Below, piece after piece: positions 32,645 through 34,500 of a stretch of 34,500 nucleotides of DNA (positions within the stretch are counted from its first letter, which is position 1; each line of letters starts with the position of its first letter). Source of the DNA: Halorientalis sp. (GTDB taxonomy: Archaea; Halobacteriota; Halobacteria; Halobacteriales; Haloarculaceae); the NCBI RefSeq assembly GCF_028275115.1, contig NZ_JAQCNH010000126.1:1-34500 (forward strand). Reading direction: 5' to 3'. The position numbers and the translations under genes are program-made. Below the pieces are notes generated by a model, which saw only the letters and a program-made list of their open reading frames with translations, was not told the DNA's origin and made no database searches.

Positions 32645-34240
32645 ATGAGGGGGCGACAGGTCGCCGCGCTTGCGCTGATCGCCCTTCTGTTGATGCCCGG
32701 GCAGGCGGCAGGTGTCGTCACCGGGAGTCCGGAGATCGACGTGTCGCTGGCCGAGCAAACGGTCACGCCGGGGTCCGAGACCGAACTCACGGTCACACTG
32801 ACCAACGAGGGGGACGTGGCCTCCGGCTCGGCTGCGAGCCCGTCACTCACGGACACGGTGACGACCGCCCGGAGCCTCGACGCGACGTTGGACGCCGACG
32901 GCGCGCCAGTGTCGGTCGAGACGGGGACCCGGAGTATCGGCAGTCTCCCGCGAGGTGAGCGGGCCGATCTCGGATACGACATCGTCGTCGCCGACGATGC
33001 TTCGCCGGGCACGTACACGCTCGAACTGGACGTGTCGTACCAGTACACGTCGAAGGTCGCCGAGACGACCGGCGCTCGCAGCGAGCGGACGGAGACGAGC
33101 GACTACGACGTGACGATCCGGGTCGACGGCCGGGCGCGGTTCGAGATTCTCTCGGTCCGGAGCGACGTGCAAGCCGGGTCGACCGGAACCGCCGACGTCC
33201 GAATGCGTAACACCGGGTCAGAGCCCGCGAACGCGACGCGGGTCGCCCTCGCGCCGAAGAACGCCGACGTGACCGTCGATGGGTCGTCCGTGAGCCGGCA
33301 CGTCGGGACCTGGAAGCCCGGAGAGACGAAGACGCTCTCGTATCAGGTGACCGCCGCGCCAACGGCGGAACAGCAGCGATACGCGTTCACGACGACGGCG
33401 ACGTTCGAGGACGCCGACGGGGTCACCCGGACCTCGGAGACGCTTCCACTCGCTGTGACACCGGCCCTGGGTCCAGCGTTCACCCTCTCGAACGTCTCGT
33501 CGACGCTCCAGGTCGGCGAGGAGGGGACGCTCGCCGGGACCGTCACCAACGACGGTGAGACGGTCGCACGGAACGCGGTCGTCCACCTCCGGACGGAGCG
33601 CCCAACCCTCGAACCGGTGTCCCGGGCCTACGCCGTCGGGACCCTCGCCGCTGGAGAGACCGCCGAGTTCGAGATCGACGCCGACGTCACGAGCAGCGCC
33701 GACGCCGGGCCACGGCAGTTCCGGTTCGCCGTCGACTACCACGACGCGGCCGGCGACAACCTGACGAGTGACGACCTGTTCGTCCGCCGGGACATCGCAC
33801 CCGGTGGCGACGCCTTCGCGGTCGAATCGGTCGACGCGGTGTACGAGCGAGGCACGGGCGGCGAGTTGACCGTCCGGGTGACGAACACGGCCGGCGAGAC
33901 GCTGTCGGCGGTCTCGGCAAAACTGTTCGCCGACGACCCGATTGCTGCCGACAGCAAGGAGGCGTTCGTCACGGAACTCGCGCCAGGCGAGTCGACGACA
34001 GTGACCTTCGAGGTCTCCGCAGGCGACGGCGCACTCACGAAGAACTACCCGGTCTCGGTCGACCTGCAGTACGAGGACGCCGACGGCGACACGCACGTCT
34101 CAGACTCACACAAGATCGCAGTCACGGTGACCGAACCCGAGTCGGACGACACCGACGGCGGCCCGCTCCCGTTCGTTGTCGGCGGCGTCGTGGTCGCCGG
34201 ACTGGTCGGGGCCGGCGGCTACCGTCGGTTCCGGGGGTAA
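32645..34240 (+). CDS. COG1361-type secreted, membrane-anchored protein
   Basis: A 531-residue exported protein with an N-terminal signal peptide (about 1-22: a hydrophobic VAALALIALLLMPGQAAG stretch), several Ig-like/CARDB-like beta repeats each bearing an LTVTLTNEG-type strand followed by GSLPRGERA or GTLAAGETA, and a C-terminal transmembrane helix (LPFVVGGVVVAGLVGAG) with a basic tail. It matches the archaeal COG1361 S-layer-domain proteins that are commonly encoded with RND exporters. The ATG at 32645 is preceded by GAGGTGA, a good Shine-Dalgarno sequence, unlike the leaderless genes elsewhere in the window. The RND gene starts one base after its stop. Confidence 0.88.
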   Translation: MRGRQVAALALIALLLMPGQAAGVVTGSPEIDVSLAEQTVTPGSETELTVTLTNEGDVASGSAASPSLTDTVTTARSLDATLDADGAPVSVETGTRSIGSLPRGERADLGYDIVVADDASPGTYTLELDVSYQYTSKVAETTGARSERTETSDYDVTIRVDGRARFEILSVRSDVQAGSTGTADVRMRNTGSEPANATRVALAPKNADVTVDGSSVSRHVGTWKPGETKTLSYQVTAAPTAEQQRYAFTTTATFEDADGVTRTSETLPLAVTPALGPAFTLSNVSSTLQVGEEGTLAGTVTNDGETVARNAVVHLRTERPTLEPVSRAYAVGTLAAGETAEFEIDADVTSSADAGPRQFRFAVDYHDAAGDNLTSDDLFVRRDIAPGGDAFAVESVDAVYERGTGGELTVRVTNTAGETLSAVSAKLFADDPIAADSKEAFVTELAPGESTTVTFEVSAGDGALTKNYPVSVDLQYEDADGDTHVSDSHKIAVTVTEPESDDTDGGPLPFVVGGVVVAGLVGAGGYRRFRG

Positions 34241-34241
34241 C

Positions 34242-34500
34242 ATGCACTACCAACGGGTCATCGACTGGATCGACACTCAGATTACGACTCGTCCGGGGAG
34301 TGTCATCCTCGCCTTCCTGCTGGTGACCGGTGTGTTCGTCGCCGGTCTCGGGAGTATCGAACAACAGACCGGCACGGACCAGTTCACCGACGACCTAGCG
34401 AGCCAGGAGGCGTTCGACGACATCAACCGGGAGTTCGGAGGGAGTTTCGGGTCGGACACGACGAGTACCAGGCTTTTTCAGGACGGCGAGAACGTGCTCT
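34242..34500 (+). CDS. RND/MMPL-family exporter, N-terminal fragment
   Basis: The first 86 codons of a large membrane protein that runs off the window. The start MHYQRVIDWIDTQITTRPG, the first transmembrane helix (VILAFLLVTGVFVAGLG) and the extracellular QFTDDLASQEAFDDINREFG are the usual opening of haloarchaeal RND transporters (MMPL/patched-like), where the segment after TM1 leads into the first porter domain. It is one base downstream of the COG1361 gene, so the pair is an operon; the COG1361 protein probably acts as an extracellular accessory. Substrate unknown. Confidence 0.85.
   Translation, partial: MHYQRVIDWIDTQITTRPGSVILAFLLVTGVFVAGLGSIEQQTGTDQFTDDLASQEAFDDINREFGGSFGSDTTSTRLFQDGENVL

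Noticed and set aside
32532..32648. 38-codon frame overlapping the COG1361 start by ATGA
   Set aside because: The overlap is suggestive of coupling, but the peptide is featureless and has no promoter at the right distance.
32101..32958. 285-codon plus-strand frame upstream of the COG1361 gene
   Set aside because: Very Arg-rich and overlaps the signal-peptide region of the real gene in another frame; no TetR-like or other domain seen.
1..34500. CRISPR array, tRNA or rRNA genes, intact insertion sequence
   Set aside because: Looked for on both strands; no regularly spaced repeats, cloverleaf or complete transposase was seen.

Overview
The window comes from a haloarchaeon (class Halobacteria). 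It is GC-rich, its proteins are rich in Asp and Glu, most start codons lie 26-30 nt below an AT-rich TATA-like box (leaderless transcription), and it carries family markers of that class: an RdfA-type protein beside an archaeal SMC-related protein, a haloarchaeal-type lipoate ligase relic, a Tat lipoprotein solute-binding protein and a COG1361 surface protein next to an RND exporter. All function calls come from reading translated sequence by eye; no database search was possible.

Left edge (1-2400): the 5' part of lipoyl synthase (lipA), a gene-free stretch, a lipoate-protein ligase pseudogene with one frameshift and one stop codon, and a decayed TnpB-type transposon remnant with two adjacent perfect hairpins.

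Centre (2400-26255): a dense catabolic island of about 24 kb. It encodes a complete lipoate-dependent dehydrogenase complex with its parts dispersed (E3 at 5441, E2 at 18066, E1-alpha and E1-beta at 23087-25048). E1 looks most like the acetoin dehydrogenase branch. Around it are two acyl-CoA synthetases, an acyl-CoA dehydrogenase, an enoyl-CoA hydratase, a MaoC hydratase, two SDR dehydrogenases, a zinc-type MDR reductase, an alpha/beta hydrolase, an SCP2-like protein, a VOC protein, a SnoaL-like protein, an MFS carrier, a full branched-chain/hydrophobic-acid ABC importer (LivKHM facing LivGF) and an IclR regulator. The set reads as uptake of an organic acid, CoA activation, beta-oxidation-like steps, and thiolytic cleavage of a 2-oxo acid, acyloin or diketone. 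The substrate cannot be named from sequence; a branched or alicyclic acid is my working inference.

Right part (26256-34500): a 1.27-kb gene-free, AT-rich stretch holds two families of repeated operator-like motifs. Then come convergent rdfA and the SMC-related gene, which has non-canonical ATPase motifs and a CxxC hook, another gene-free kilobase, a lipase-like hydrolase, a COG1361 secreted protein and the start of an RND/MMPL exporter that runs off the window.
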